Below, one piece after another: positions 1 through 6,622 of a stretch of DNA of 34,270 nucleotides. Source of the DNA: a virus. Under the pieces are notes generated by a model. That model did no database searches, was not told the origin of the DNA, and saw only the letters and a program-made list of their open reading frames with translations. Within the stretch, counting starts at the first letter, position 1; every line of letters starts with the position of its first letter. The stretch is taken from positions 1 through 34,270 of the IMG/VR virus record IMGVR_UViG_3300050821_006405; one strand, given 5' to 3'. The translations under genes were made by a program, and so were the position numbers.

Positions 1-564
1 GGTGTTTCATCCGTCACAGGCACAGCAAATCAAGTTTTGGCCACTCCAACAGTTGGAAATGTAGTCTTATCTTTGATCGGTCCCTACGCTCCTGCTACAT
101 ATACAGCTCACGGTCCTTTAGTTGGCGAGGGAACTGGATCAATAGTCGCTAGTTCCCCCGGTCTTGCTGGACAATTTTATATTTCCAATGGTGTATCTGT
201 TGATCCCACTTTTCAGACGGCTACTCCACAGTTAGTTGTCACGCCTGTTGCTGGAACTACTCAGGCTATGACATCTAATCACTCATATATAGCTAATAAT
301 GCATCCCTGACCACTTTTACCTTACCAACCACTTCAGCCGTAGGCGATATTCTGCAAATAGTTGGAAGCGCCCTCAATACCGGAGGATGGAAAATCACTT
401 ATACCACCGGGCAAATAATCTGGGGACCAGCAGGAGCATCCACTATAACGACAGGAAATGCCGCTTCATCAGCAGCAGCAGCACAATCAGTGACAATGAC
501 ATGTGTCGTAGCTAATACCACGTGGGTAATAACAGCTAATAGCGGAACAATCACATTAACCTAA
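1..564 (+). CDS. Tail fibre/structural protein, C-terminal part (5' end cut)
   Basis: The frame is open from the first base, so this is the C-terminal end of a longer protein; the first ATG (37) is internal. The visible start, GVSSVTGTANQVLA, and the Gly/Ser/Thr-rich beta-type composition are typical of repeats in phage tail fibres. Residues at about 57-76 (QFYISNGVSVDPTFQTA) closely match a linker in the fibre protein encoded at 901-2658. The C-terminal half (about 85-187) is a Thr/Ala-rich domain ending in TITLT. It is followed by two further tail genes in the same direction. Role is inferred as a virion appendage protein; no catalytic motif is seen. Confidence 0.75.
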   Translation, partial: GVSSVTGTANQVLATPTVGNVVLSLIGPYAPATYTAHGPLVGEGTGSIVASSPGLAGQFYISNGVSVDPTFQTATPQLVVTPVAGTTQAMTSNHSYIANNASLTTFTLPTTSAVGDILQIVGSALNTGGWKITYTTGQIIWGPAGASTITTGNAASSAAAAQSVTMTCVVANTTWVITANSGTITLT

Positions 565-574
565 CAGGTAACAA

Positions 575-904
575 ATGGCAGATTATATTTTATATCAGCA
601 GATGCTACCCGCTACTGAGTTGATTGTAGCTATGACAGGAAGTACCATTTTAATCGGAACTCTCCTGTACACACCCGTGAAACTGATTTTGGACAATCTA
701 AGCGCGGATCCGGTAGTTTTATTCATCTCATTAGATGGGGGTGAAAGTCTAATACAGTGGAAGACATTCGCAGCAAATGAAGCGATAGTTTTAGATGACG
801 ATCTATATACATTCCCTAAAGGGGCAATGTTTTATGGGAATGGCGCAGCCGATGGAAGTTTTTCAATAGCATATACATATATTAATTTTCCAGGTTATCC
901 ATGA
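575..904 (+). CDS. Small virion-associated protein, unknown
   Basis: A 109-residue protein lying between two tail fibre genes; its stop overlaps the next ATG (ATGA at 901). The sequence is alternating hydrophobic/polar, consistent with an all-beta fold, with an acidic stretch (LDDDLYTF) and a Pro-ending C-terminus (FPGYP). No signal peptide or enzymatic motif. The weak AGGTA upstream of ATG 575 is the only ribosome-binding candidate. Position suggests a small structural or assembly factor of the tail, but the family is not recognised. Confidence 0.65.
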   Translation: MADYILYQQMLPATELIVAMTGSTILIGTLLYTPVKLILDNLSADPVVLFISLDGGESLIQWKTFAANEAIVLDDDLYTFPKGAMFYGNGAADGSFSIAYTYINFPGYP

Positions 905-2658
905 GTCAAATTTATAAAAGCAATTCGGGTTCTGGACCATCTTCAGAAGATCTACACGTTGCAAGATATATCGTTAGTCCCACTCTAGGTAGCGGGGCAA
1001 ATTATACCACGATTGCATCAGCATATGCAGCGGCAGTAGCGGCAGGAGGAAAACAAACCGTAGCCATGCAACCGGGCACATATGTCGAGAATATTACTTT
1101 ATCTCCAGGTATCAATTTAACAGCATTTAATTGCGATGCTGCCACAGGTTCAGTAGTTATTTCAGGCACGTTGTCAGCATCATTTGCGGGCGATACTTCA
1201 ATTTCAGGTATAAATCTACAGACCAACGGAAATTATTGTGTTTCTGTTTCAGGATCATCGGCAACAATTGTTAATTTGATTAACTGCGATATAAACGCGA
1301 CAAATCACACTCCAATTTCTTTATCTTCATCTAATTCTTCGTCTCAAATATATGTACAAGATTGTTTTGGTAATCTTGGCACTACCGGTATTTCAATGAT
1401 CACAAATACGGGAAACGGGGCTATTTTTGAAGATGGATGTATTTATACAAATACTGGTAACTCTACAACACCGGATATTATTTCGTCCGGAGTAGCAAAT
1501 TATCTAAATTGTTTGCAAGAGCACCATATTATTGTTTCTGGCTCTGGGCAAATAGGTATGAATTATACCCTCGTGAATACATTTAATATCAATCAGATTT
1601 GCGTTACAAATAACTCTTCGATAGGTGGATTAGGTCTAAACTTTTGCGCTTTTACAACTGGATCAGTGGAAGCTATAACAATTGGATCTGGTGCTTCTTT
1701 TTTAATGTCTGAATGTATAGTTAACTCAAACGCGACGAATGTGATCACAGGCGCAGGAACATTAAGATATACCCCTATAAGCTTTATTGGAAACGGTAAA
1801 ACTGTCACTGTCTCAACACAAACACCATTGCCCATCGGGCCTAAAATTGGATGCACTTTTGCTAATGTCAACGGAACGATCTATTACGACGGAACAGAGC
1901 TCAATAGTGTCTCACCTGGCGCGGCAGCGCAAGTTTATACATCAAACGGAGCAGGTTCACCACCCTCTTTTCAAGCTGCATCTGCAGGGCTTCTAACACC
2001 CAATTCGATAGTGCAAATATCTGACGATTTTCTTCATAGTCTCTTTGCCACAGGTACTGCGGGGCAATTAAACTGGGTAACTCTTAATTCAATACAGCAA
2101 CAAGATACAACAGATCCCAATCATCCAGGAGTGTGGTCTATAGGCAATGCTGAATCTTCCGATGATGCGATCGAATTAGCAACAAATAAGGTATTCTTAG
2201 TGGGAGGTGGAGAGATAAATTATAGCACCACTCTACAGCTATCAGCTCTATCCGATTTAACAAATACCTATATACTTTACGTTGGAATGACGAATGAATT
2301 ACTCAATGCGACAATTACTGCATTGTCCGACGGAATTTATTTTAGCTATAACAATTTAGTAAATTCGGGAAATTGGGTTTTAAATTGCATGTCGTCAACT
2401 GTATTAACTTCTGTCAACACTTCGACTCCTGCGACTACTTCTTACGTGGCATTAGCAATGGTGATAGCAGCAGATGGTAGTTCAGTTGATTTTTACATTG
2501 ATAACGTTTTGCAAGGCAGCATAAGCACAAACATTCCTACTACTGGAATTATCCCGATGTATTACGACCAATTTGTAGCAGGAGTTCTGCCGAACATTAA
2601 CATTGATTTATTTATGTTATCAGAGACGTTGACTACGCCTAGACTAGGTTTCGCATGA
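901..2658 (+). CDS. Tail fibre/tailspike-like protein with beta-helix region
   Basis: A 585-residue protein. Residues about 25-310 start with a pectin-lyase-like opening (SGANYTTIASAYAAAV then AMQPGTYVENITL) and continue as short Gly/Asn/Ser-rich strands, as in right-handed parallel beta-helices of tailspikes. Residues about 341-360 (QVYTSNGAGSPPSFQAAS) form a linker also present in the truncated gene at 1-564. The C-terminal part (about 370-585) is a separate beta-rich domain beginning ISDDFLHS, which could be a lectin-like receptor-binding module. It starts by ATGA overlap with the previous gene. Probable role: host surface recognition. Enzymatic activity on polysaccharide cannot be judged from sequence alone. 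Confidence 0.8.
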   Translation: MSQIYKSNSGSGPSSEDLHVARYIVSPTLGSGANYTTIASAYAAAVAAGGKQTVAMQPGTYVENITLSPGINLTAFNCDAATGSVVISGTLSASFAGDTSISGINLQTNGNYCVSVSGSSATIVNLINCDINATNHTPISLSSSNSSSQIYVQDCFGNLGTTGISMITNTGNGAIFEDGCIYTNTGNSTTPDIISSGVANYLNCLQEHHIIVSGSGQIGMNYTLVNTFNINQICVTNNSSIGGLGLNFCAFTTGSVEAITIGSGASFLMSECIVNSNATNVITGAGTLRYTPISFIGNGKTVTVSTQTPLPIGPKIGCTFANVNGTIYYDGTELNSVSPGAAAQVYTSNGAGSPPSFQAASAGLLTPNSIVQISDDFLHSLFATGTAGQLNWVTLNSIQQQDTTDPNHPGVWSIGNAESSDDAIELATNKVFLVGGGEINYSTTLQLSALSDLTNTYILYVGMTNELLNATITALSDGIYFSYNNLVNSGNWVLNCMSSTVLTSVNTSTPATTSYVALAMVIAADGSSVDFYIDNVLQGSISTNIPTTGIIPMYYDQFVAGVLPNINIDLFMLSETLTTPRLGFA

Positions 2659-2855
2659 TGATCGTTCAATTAAATCCTCCATTGCCTCTCAATACTCCTA
2701 AAGGATCAGCTTACGCCCATTTTATGATAGATTATGGAATCGAGGAAAATTTATTTTGGGTTTGCTTTTTAGATGAAAATGGGGAATGTTGGACATTTAA
2801 GAATCAAGATATAAGAATGCAAAAAAATATTACAATAGGAAGGAATTATGGTTAA
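2655..2855 (+). CDS. Small conserved phage protein, unknown function
   Basis: A 66-residue protein starting in the ATGATGA that ends the fibre gene; either of two adjacent ATGs (2655, 2658) could be used. The sequence (MIVQLNPPLPLNTPKGSAYAH, then DYGIEENLFWVCFLDENGE and a C-terminal QKNITIGR) resembles a small protein often seen beside structural genes in short-tailed phages. This family memory is a recollection, not a search result. No membrane segment or zinc site. Function unknown. Confidence 0.7.
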   Translation: MMIVQLNPPLPLNTPKGSAYAHFMIDYGIEENLFWVCFLDENGECWTFKNQDIRMQKNITIGRNYG

Positions 2856-2976
2856 GGGATGTGGAATGGTAAAAAAAGAGCTTAAGGCTCATGAGAAGAA
2901 AGATGAAAAGCGCGAGAAGAAAATAGAGAAAACGATGAAGAAAGACGAAAAGATGATGCATAAAAATAAAAAATAA
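2848..2976 (+). CDS. Small Lys/Glu-rich charged protein
   Basis: A 42-residue ORF (MVKGCGMVKKELKAHEKK...) overlapping the previous gene by 8 bases, with a good ribosome-binding site (AGGAAGG at 2837-2843). After the first seven residues it is almost wholly Lys, Glu, Asp and Met, and should form one long charged helix. It is the last gene before the terminator at 3029-3058, so it closes the late operon. Small proteins of this composition occur next to tail genes in other phages, but no function is assigned. Confidence 0.65.
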   Translation: MVKGCGMVKKELKAHEKKDEKREKKIEKTMKKDEKMMHKNKK

Positions 2977-3028
2977 TGTAGTTTTTATTTGAGCCTATTC
3001 ATTTTTTCATGTTAAGTACCTTGTGTGG

Positions 3029-3058
3029 GGGAAGGAGAGTAATTTCCTTCCCTTTTTT
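3029..3058 (+). terminator. Rho-independent terminator of the late operon
   Basis: Perfect 8-bp stem GGGAAGGA / TCCTTCCC with an 8-base loop (GAGTAATT), followed by six T. It sits 52 bases after the last rightward late gene and just before the end of the leftward operon, so it separates converging transcripts. The T tract is on the + strand side only. Confidence 0.85.
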
Positions 3059-3059
3059 A

Positions 3060-3239
3060 TTATCTTACCTTCCATCCAAAATGTGCATCTCTCTTATAGA
3101 TTACTCCGTTTAGCTTATCGAATTTTGTGTCATCATTAATATACTCATACCTCGGAAAAAATAAATAAAACAGACACAGCATGAATATAGCGAATATCAG
3201 GCATTTAGCGACAGTATCTATACGCACGTTATTCTCCAT
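3060..3239 (-). CDS. Small single-pass membrane protein
   Basis: A 59-residue leftward ORF (MENNVRIDTVAKCLIFAIFM...) whose ATG lies 22 bases inside the 3' end of the exonuclease gene, implying translational coupling. Residues about 11-28 are strongly hydrophobic, giving one transmembrane segment; the following 30 residues are charged and end in FGWKVR. It is the last gene of the leftward recombination operon and stops at the base next to the convergent terminator. The membrane location is inferred from composition; function unknown. Confidence 0.6.
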   Translation of the reverse strand: MENNVRIDTVAKCLIFAIFMLCLFYLFFPRYEYINDDTKFDKLNGVIYKRDAHFGWKVR

Positions 3240-4084
3240 GAGTTTGTAGATGGTTTACGATATATTTCAAGATCGACTCCCTTGAGTTGGGGAATCTTAG
3301 TATAATCCACATTACCTTTGCGGTTGACTTGGCAAAGTGATATACCTGCACCCTTCGAGTTTGATTCTCCACTCAAAAAAATGAGTTGCTTTCTCAATTC
3401 TTCTTCTTGCTTTTCTAGAGATTTTATTTCGTCTGTAACACTTTTCCAAGCGTTGACGCATTGATTCCATACATCATCACTCCGTTCTATATAATCGCCT
3501 TCCTGCGGTTCGGGAGGCGTTTTATTAATTAGGCAATCATAAAACTTTTTTTCTTCTATGATCATTTTTTCGATATAATCATCATCGCGAGGCACTTCAA
3601 CGATGGCGCCATCTATGCCATCAAAGCTAAAGTAATATGCGAACTGTACGCCAGTAACGTATAGTTGATGTTGTAGCTGAGGGTAATAGTGATCTGGTAC
3701 TTTGCCCGATAAAGCAATAGAATGATCCTTTTCGCCCGGACATTTTATCTCGACGATATATTTTCCGCATATGCTCATTGCATCTAGTGATGCCATCGCC
3801 CAATCTTTAACAATTACCTTTGGATATGTTTCTAGGCCAGCTTTCATATCGAAAAGATCACGGGCTATGGGCTCAAGATCAATACCCCTCTGCATTCTTT
3901 CATTTATTGTCAAGTGCTCGGTGGGTGACAGTTTCTCGTGATAAAGCTGAATCCTAGTTTTCCAGTGAGAGGCGCCCATGATAGTACATGCATCAGTCGC
4001 AGTTATCTTTGTTTTTCTCAATGCATGCCATTCGGGTGTTCCCTGAATATATTCTCTATTTATCTCAATAGGTTCTGCTGACAT
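3218..4084 (-). CDS. YqaJ-like viral recombinase/exonuclease
   Basis: A 288-residue protein of the lambda-exonuclease/YqaJ (PD-(D/E)XK) group, expected to resect double-stranded DNA 5' to 3' and hand single strands to the annealing protein encoded upstream in the same operon. Visible motifs: GTPEWHALR (15-23), KITATDA (26-32), RGIDLEP with Glu71, SLDAM with Asp101, VEIKCPG with Glu112 and Lys114 (the catalytic D-ExK set), and HYYPQLQHQLYVTG (132-145). The C-terminus (about 220-245) is a charged coiled-coil-like helix. A strong site (AAAGGAG) precedes ATG 4084. Its start overlaps the 57-residue gene at 4065-4238 and its end overlaps the membrane peptide at 3060-3239. Confidence 0.9.
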   Translation of the reverse strand: MSAEPIEINREYIQGTPEWHALRKTKITATDACTIMGASHWKTRIQLYHEKLSPTEHLTINERMQRGIDLEPIARDLFDMKAGLETYPKVIVKDWAMASLDAMSICGKYIVEIKCPGEKDHSIALSGKVPDHYYPQLQHQLYVTGVQFAYYFSFDGIDGAIVEVPRDDDYIEKMIIEEKKFYDCLINKTPPEPQEGDYIERSDDVWNQCVNAWKSVTDEIKSLEKQEEELRKQLIFLSGESNSKGAGISLCQVNRKGNVDYTKIPQLKGVDLEIYRKPSTNSWRITCV

Positions 4085-4238
4085 AATTTAATCTCCTTTC
4101 TAAATATTCAATATGCTCATTTAATTTTACAATCTTATTGGCTAAGATACCCGCGACTAATGTCGCAGGATCTTCGCTCATTTCGAGCCATTCTATGGCC
4201 TTTTCTTTAACTTCGTTGATAACATCTTGAGCAGTCAT
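4065..4238 (-). CDS. Small helical protein between recT and exonuclease
   Basis: A 57-residue ORF (MTAQDVINEVKEKAIEWLEM...) starting by ATGA overlap with the end of the annealing-protein gene and ending 20 bases inside the exonuclease gene. It is Glu/Lys/Leu-rich and predicted all-helical. The exonuclease ribosome-binding site lies in its 3' end, so the three genes are translationally chained. Position suggests a small recombination partner, but the family is not recognised. Confidence 0.6.
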   Translation of the reverse strand: MTAQDVINEVKEKAIEWLEMSEDPATLVAGILANKIVKLNEHIEYLERRLNYVSRTY

Positions 4239-5041
4239 TGAACCTCTTGTGTAATCAGTTCAGGAGTTACTTGTTGCGCCCTTTGTTTAGCATGATTAGC
4301 TTCCATGTTTTTAACAGCAGATTCCTTAAATCTTGAATATACAGATAAAGGTAAATTAATTAAATTTTCTCTTTCAATCCCATATTGCATTTTCAGGTTG
4401 TTGAAAGCCCATTTTGTGTAATTTTCGTCACATTCTTCTAAAATCATATATAGTTCATCAGATTGTGATTGTGTGATTTTGTCACATGATTTACTTTCGA
4501 CAAGCTTTACATCATTTTTTATTTCTCCCGTATCCATATCAACAGCAATGGGTTTTGCATACGGAATCGATTCCACTTCAGATTCATCGGTCCATCCCAT
4601 CCCGGATATGCTAAGTGTTACTCTTCTTTTAGCTTTAGTTTCTGCTTTCATGATCGCATTAGCCTTAGCGTCGCCTTTTAAATGACCGAAACTTACTGCG
4701 CCTGTGGCCTCATCAGTACGACCGTCTTTAGTCCTAGCCGTTGCTTTAACTATATAGAGATCATCTACAACCTTAGACTCTAATTTTTCGATTGATATGC
4801 CATTCAGCTTTCTTAACTGCTCTGTAGCATCTTTCTTGGCATAAAGCGTAAGCTTTCCATTGAGCACGATATAGTCAAAGGGACGAGTAAAAGGATTAAG
4901 CCCTGAGCTTTCGCAGACTTTTCGATAGTACATTACGCGTTGTTCTGGGTTCAACTGAGAAAGATCGCCTTGCATGACGACTTTTTCGATCAAGGAATAA
5001 TCTTGTTCTTCATGGGGCACAAGTGCCGTAACTTTATTCAT
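4235..5041 (-). CDS. recT: RecT/Bet-family single-strand annealing protein
   Basis: A 268-residue protein. The block at about 45-85 (CESSGLNPFTRPFDYIV, then LTLYAKKDATEQLRKLNG) is the hallmark of the RecT/Bet annealing proteins, followed by the conserved KAETKAKRRVTLSISGMG (131-148) and an acidic WTDESEVES. These proteins bind single-stranded DNA and anneal it to complementary strands during phage recombination and replication. Together with the YqaJ-like nuclease it forms a complete two-component recombination system. Ribosome-binding site AAGGAG lies 4 bases before ATG 5041. The C-terminal about 100 residues are variable, as usual in the family. A terminator-like hairpin (5094-5132) lies just upstream and may attenuate expression. 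Confidence 0.9.
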   Translation of the reverse strand: MNKVTALVPHEEQDYSLIEKVVMQGDLSQLNPEQRVMYYRKVCESSGLNPFTRPFDYIVLNGKLTLYAKKDATEQLRKLNGISIEKLESKVVDDLYIVKATARTKDGRTDEATGAVSFGHLKGDAKANAIMKAETKAKRRVTLSISGMGWTDESEVESIPYAKPIAVDMDTGEIKNDVKLVESKSCDKITQSQSDELYMILEECDENYTKWAFNNLKMQYGIERENLINLPLSVYSRFKESAVKNMEANHAKQRAQQVTPELITQEVQ

Positions 5042-5093
5042 ATTGCTCCTTAAGAGTGTTATACAAGTTTTTTTAAATCAAATTCGTCTTGAT

Positions 5094-5132
5094 AAAAACC
5101 ACTCGCAGCAATATTATCTTCGCTGCGGTGGT
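5094..5132 (-). terminator. Hairpin with T tract upstream of recT (terminator or attenuator)
   Basis: Read on the minus strand: ACCAC-C-GCAGC, a 12-base loop, then GCTGC-G-A-GTGGT followed by TTTT and A. That is an 11-bp stem with one bulged base and a short T tract, 53 bases before the recT start. It would reduce transcription passing from the 5169-5646 genes into recT, so it is likelier an attenuator or partial terminator than a hard stop, since no clear promoter lies between it and recT. Confidence 0.6.
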
Positions 5133-5168
5133 TCGTAAGTCTTGCCGGACTATCATTCGTTCTGCCGC

Positions 5169-5357
5169 TTATTTATCAGTAAAATATGTCAAGTATTTCA
5201 TAGCGTCTCTAATATTAAAGAAATCTCTAGAAAATTCACCCATATATTCTAATCTATACCTATGACATAAATTTTCACCTAGATCAATTAAGTTATATCC
5301 CATTTTATTTGCAAAAGCGTTAAATTTTTCTAATCTTAATTTTTCATTTGTCTTCAT
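5169..5357 (-). CDS. Small hypothetical protein, leftward early operon
   Basis: I place the start at ATG 5357 (62 residues, MKTNEKLRLEKFNAFANKMG...) because GGAAGGAAG lies 8 bases upstream, while an earlier ATG at 5381 has no such site and would overlap the previous gene. The sequence is charged and aromatic (HRYRLEYMGEFSRDFF) without membrane or metal motifs. It is the second gene after the leftward promoter. Function not recognised; regulatory or accessory role is only a guess from position. Confidence 0.6.
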   Translation of the reverse strand: MKTNEKLRLEKFNAFANKMGYNLIDLGENLCHRYRLEYMGEFSRDFFNIRDAMKYLTYFTDK

Positions 5358-5361
5358 TTTT

Positions 5362-5646
5362 TTATCTTCCTTCCACTTCATGTTTCAAAAGGTTAGTTAA
5401 AATTTCAATGTAATCTTTGCATCCTTGTATTTTTTTTGCATCTGTATGCTTTGGCAAGGAAGATTCGAGTTTTAATAACATTTCTCTTACATCTAAAACT
5501 GTCATCATACGATTGAAAATATTTTTTTTATCTGTTGAAGTTTCGATAAACTTTCTGTGGGGATTATATCCTCCTTCACCTTCGTTGAATAAATCATTAT
5601 ATTTTTTCCATTCCGCATTCATTTTGCGTGACTTCCACTTTTCCAT
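5362..5646 (-). CDS. Hypothetical helical protein, first gene of leftward operon
   Basis: A 94-residue charged protein (MEKWKSRKMNAEWKKY...) directly downstream of the leftward promoter at 5678-5706, with a clear AAGGAG seven bases before ATG 5646. The middle carries GEGGYNPHRKFIET and the C-terminal half looks like two helices (VLDVREMLLKLESSL; YIEILTNLLKHEV). No domain recognised. As the promoter-proximal gene of the recombination operon it should be expressed early. Confidence 0.7.
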   Translation of the reverse strand: MEKWKSRKMNAEWKKYNDLFNEGEGGYNPHRKFIETSTDKKNIFNRMMTVLDVREMLLKLESSLPKHTDAKKIQGCKDYIEILTNLLKHEVEGR

Positions 5647-5677
5647 TTTACAACTCCTTGTGTATCGTTATGTCTAA

Positions 5678-5706
5678 AAGATAAACAATTGCGCAATTTA
5701 AGTCAA
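5678..5706 (-). promoter_or_regulatory. Leftward sigma70-like promoter with palindromic operator
   Basis: On the minus strand, TTGACT (5706-5701), a 17-base spacer, then TATCTT (5683-5678). The spacer contains AATTGCGCAATT (5687-5698), a perfect 12-bp palindrome, placed where a dimeric repressor would block RNA polymerase. The nearby HTH gene at 5798-6019 is the obvious candidate regulator. The transcript would start about 25 bases before the ribosome-binding site of the 5646 gene. Confidence 0.8.
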
Positions 5707-5797
5707 CACGGAAAATGAAAAATAATCACAAAAGATATATGTTGCTTAAAATGCGAAAGTGTATGTAGCATAGACGCAGAAAATAAGGAAGGTACAA

Positions 5798-6019
5798 ATG
5801 AAACTAAGAACATATCTAGCAGAAAATGACATCACGCTCAAAGAATTCAGCCAGAAGATCAATTGCGCATATTATTACTTATCCGCAATTTCGCATGGAA
5901 AGCGAATACCGGGCAAGCGTCTAGTCAAAGACATACAGGAAGCAACGGGGGGAGAGGTAAGTATGACAGAAGAGATTTCTCTTGCTAATCAAAGAGAATT
6001 TTTAAAACCGCTAAAATGA
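5798..6019 (+). CDS. Cro/CI-type (XRE) helix-turn-helix regulator
   Basis: A 73-residue protein, the size of small Cro-like proteins. Residues 1-50 give a helix-turn-helix pattern: TLKEFSQKINCAYYYLSAISHGKRIPGKRLVKDIQEATGG in two pieces, with the turn around INCA and the recognition helix YYYLSAISHGKR. Ribosome-binding site AAGGAAGG precedes ATG 5798. It diverges from the leftward recombination operon across a 151-base region holding the palindromic operator at 5687-5698, so it probably controls that promoter. Its own promoter is unclear (a weak TTGCTT, 18 bases, TAGCAT at 5742-5771). No peptidase or dimerisation domain, so it is not a full CI repressor. Confidence 0.8.
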   Translation: MKLRTYLAENDITLKEFSQKINCAYYYLSAISHGKRIPGKRLVKDIQEATGGEVSMTEEISLANQREFLKPLK

Positions 6020-6101
6020 TGCCTATAATCGGCACTGTTATCAAGAGATAAAACGCGAAATTGGATATGCCGTCCACAATTTCCTTCCACACTTCAAACA
6101 T
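5985..6101 (-). CDS. 38-residue leftward membrane peptide
   Basis: MFEVWKEIVDGISNFAFYLL then a hydrophobic run to ILFD: one transmembrane segment at about residues 14-36. GGGAG lies 7 bases before ATG 6101, and a promoter-like pair (TTGTCA, 17 bases, TATCTC at 6147-6119) lies just upstream. Its 3' end overlaps the end of the HTH gene by 35 bases on the opposite strand. Could be a small toxin-like, holin-like or immunity peptide; none of these is shown by sequence. Confidence 0.5.
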   Translation of the reverse strand: MFEVWKEIVDGISNFAFYLLITVPIIGIILAVLKILFD

Positions 6102-6118
6102 AATATTTCTCCCTTCCG

Positions 6119-6147
6119 GAGATACTCTACAGGAAATATATTGACAA
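6119..6147 (-). promoter_or_regulatory. Putative leftward promoter for the membrane peptide
   Basis: TTGTCA, 17-base spacer, TATCTC on the minus strand, ending 18 bases before ATG 6101. The -35 hexamer lies in the left arm of the inverted repeat 6134-6185. The -10 match is only moderate and the leader would be very short, so this is tentative. Confidence 0.35.
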
Positions 6148-6185
6148 GTAAAACTTTTAAATTAAAAATATGCTTGTCTATATTT
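6134..6185. promoter_or_regulatory. Inverted-repeat operator candidate
   Basis: Left arm AAATATA-TT-GACAAG (6134-6148) and right arm CTTGTC-TATATTT (6173-6185) are inverted copies apart from a 2-base insertion, separated by 24 A+T-rich bases. The left arm includes TTGACA (6141-6146) rightward and TTGTCA leftward, so a bound protein could affect transcription both ways. It lies between the leftward peptide gene and the rightward gene at 6229. Confidence 0.55.
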
Positions 6186-6228
6186 CCCTCTTAGATTAAA
6201 TAAGTTTCAAGTTTTGGAGTTTATCGCT

Positions 6229-6501
6229 ATGATGGTCCGGCAAGACTTTAACGAGCTACCTCCTAAAATGTATTTGACTCAAGTAATGGACACCACATCG
6301 AAAGCATATTGCTTTCTTTGGGATCGCAAAGACAAAAAAAATATGGTTACAATGACCTGGAAAGATTTAGCCATCCATTACCACAAACATACATTTAAGA
6401 GCGCATTACGTAAGCTTAATAACAAAGGGTTATTGAGTTACGATGAATCATTAGACGGCATCGCAATCGAACTGGTTGGTTGGGATGACATCGAAGGATA
6501 A
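6229..6501 (+). CDS. Small winged-helix-like protein, unknown
   Basis: Start chosen at ATG 6229 (90 residues) because GGAG at 6216-6219 is 9 bases upstream; an in-frame TTG at 6214 would include that site in the coding region. The middle (TWKDLAIHYHKHTFKSALRKLNNKGLLSY in two pieces) has the pattern of a winged helix-turn-helix: recognition-like helix then a beta wing. It precedes the replication initiator gene. Possible transcription regulator or replication accessory; no family named. Confidence 0.6.
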   Translation: MMVRQDFNELPPKMYLTQVMDTTSKAYCFLWDRKDKKNMVTMTWKDLAIHYHKHTFKSALRKLNNKGLLSYDESLDGIAIELVGWDDIEG

Positions 6502-6528
6502 AAAAAAAGCAGCGTTACTAGCGCTGCT
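6500..6528 (-). terminator. Leftward-facing intrinsic terminator
   Basis: 7-bp stem AGCAGCG / CGCTGCT with loop TTACTAG. On the minus strand it is followed by nine T (the A run at 6500-6508), whereas rightward it is followed only by TAAAAG. It should stop leftward transcription entering the control region; a weaker rightward effect is possible. Confidence 0.65.
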
Positions 6529-6622
6529 TAAAAGAGTCTGAATGAATATCTCAATATTATCTAATTGACATATTCCATTTCAAGCTCTTTTTAAATTAAA
6601 ATAATTAATTTATGGAGTAGGA

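Noticed and set aside
1002-1871. Leftward frames within the tail fibre gene
   Set aside because: Opposite a continuous beta-helix coding frame; no ribosome-binding sites.
6565-6593. TTGACA before the initiator gene as a promoter
   Set aside because: The -35 is perfect but no acceptable -10 hexamer lies at 16-18 bases (TTTTTA at best), so it is not listed as a feature.
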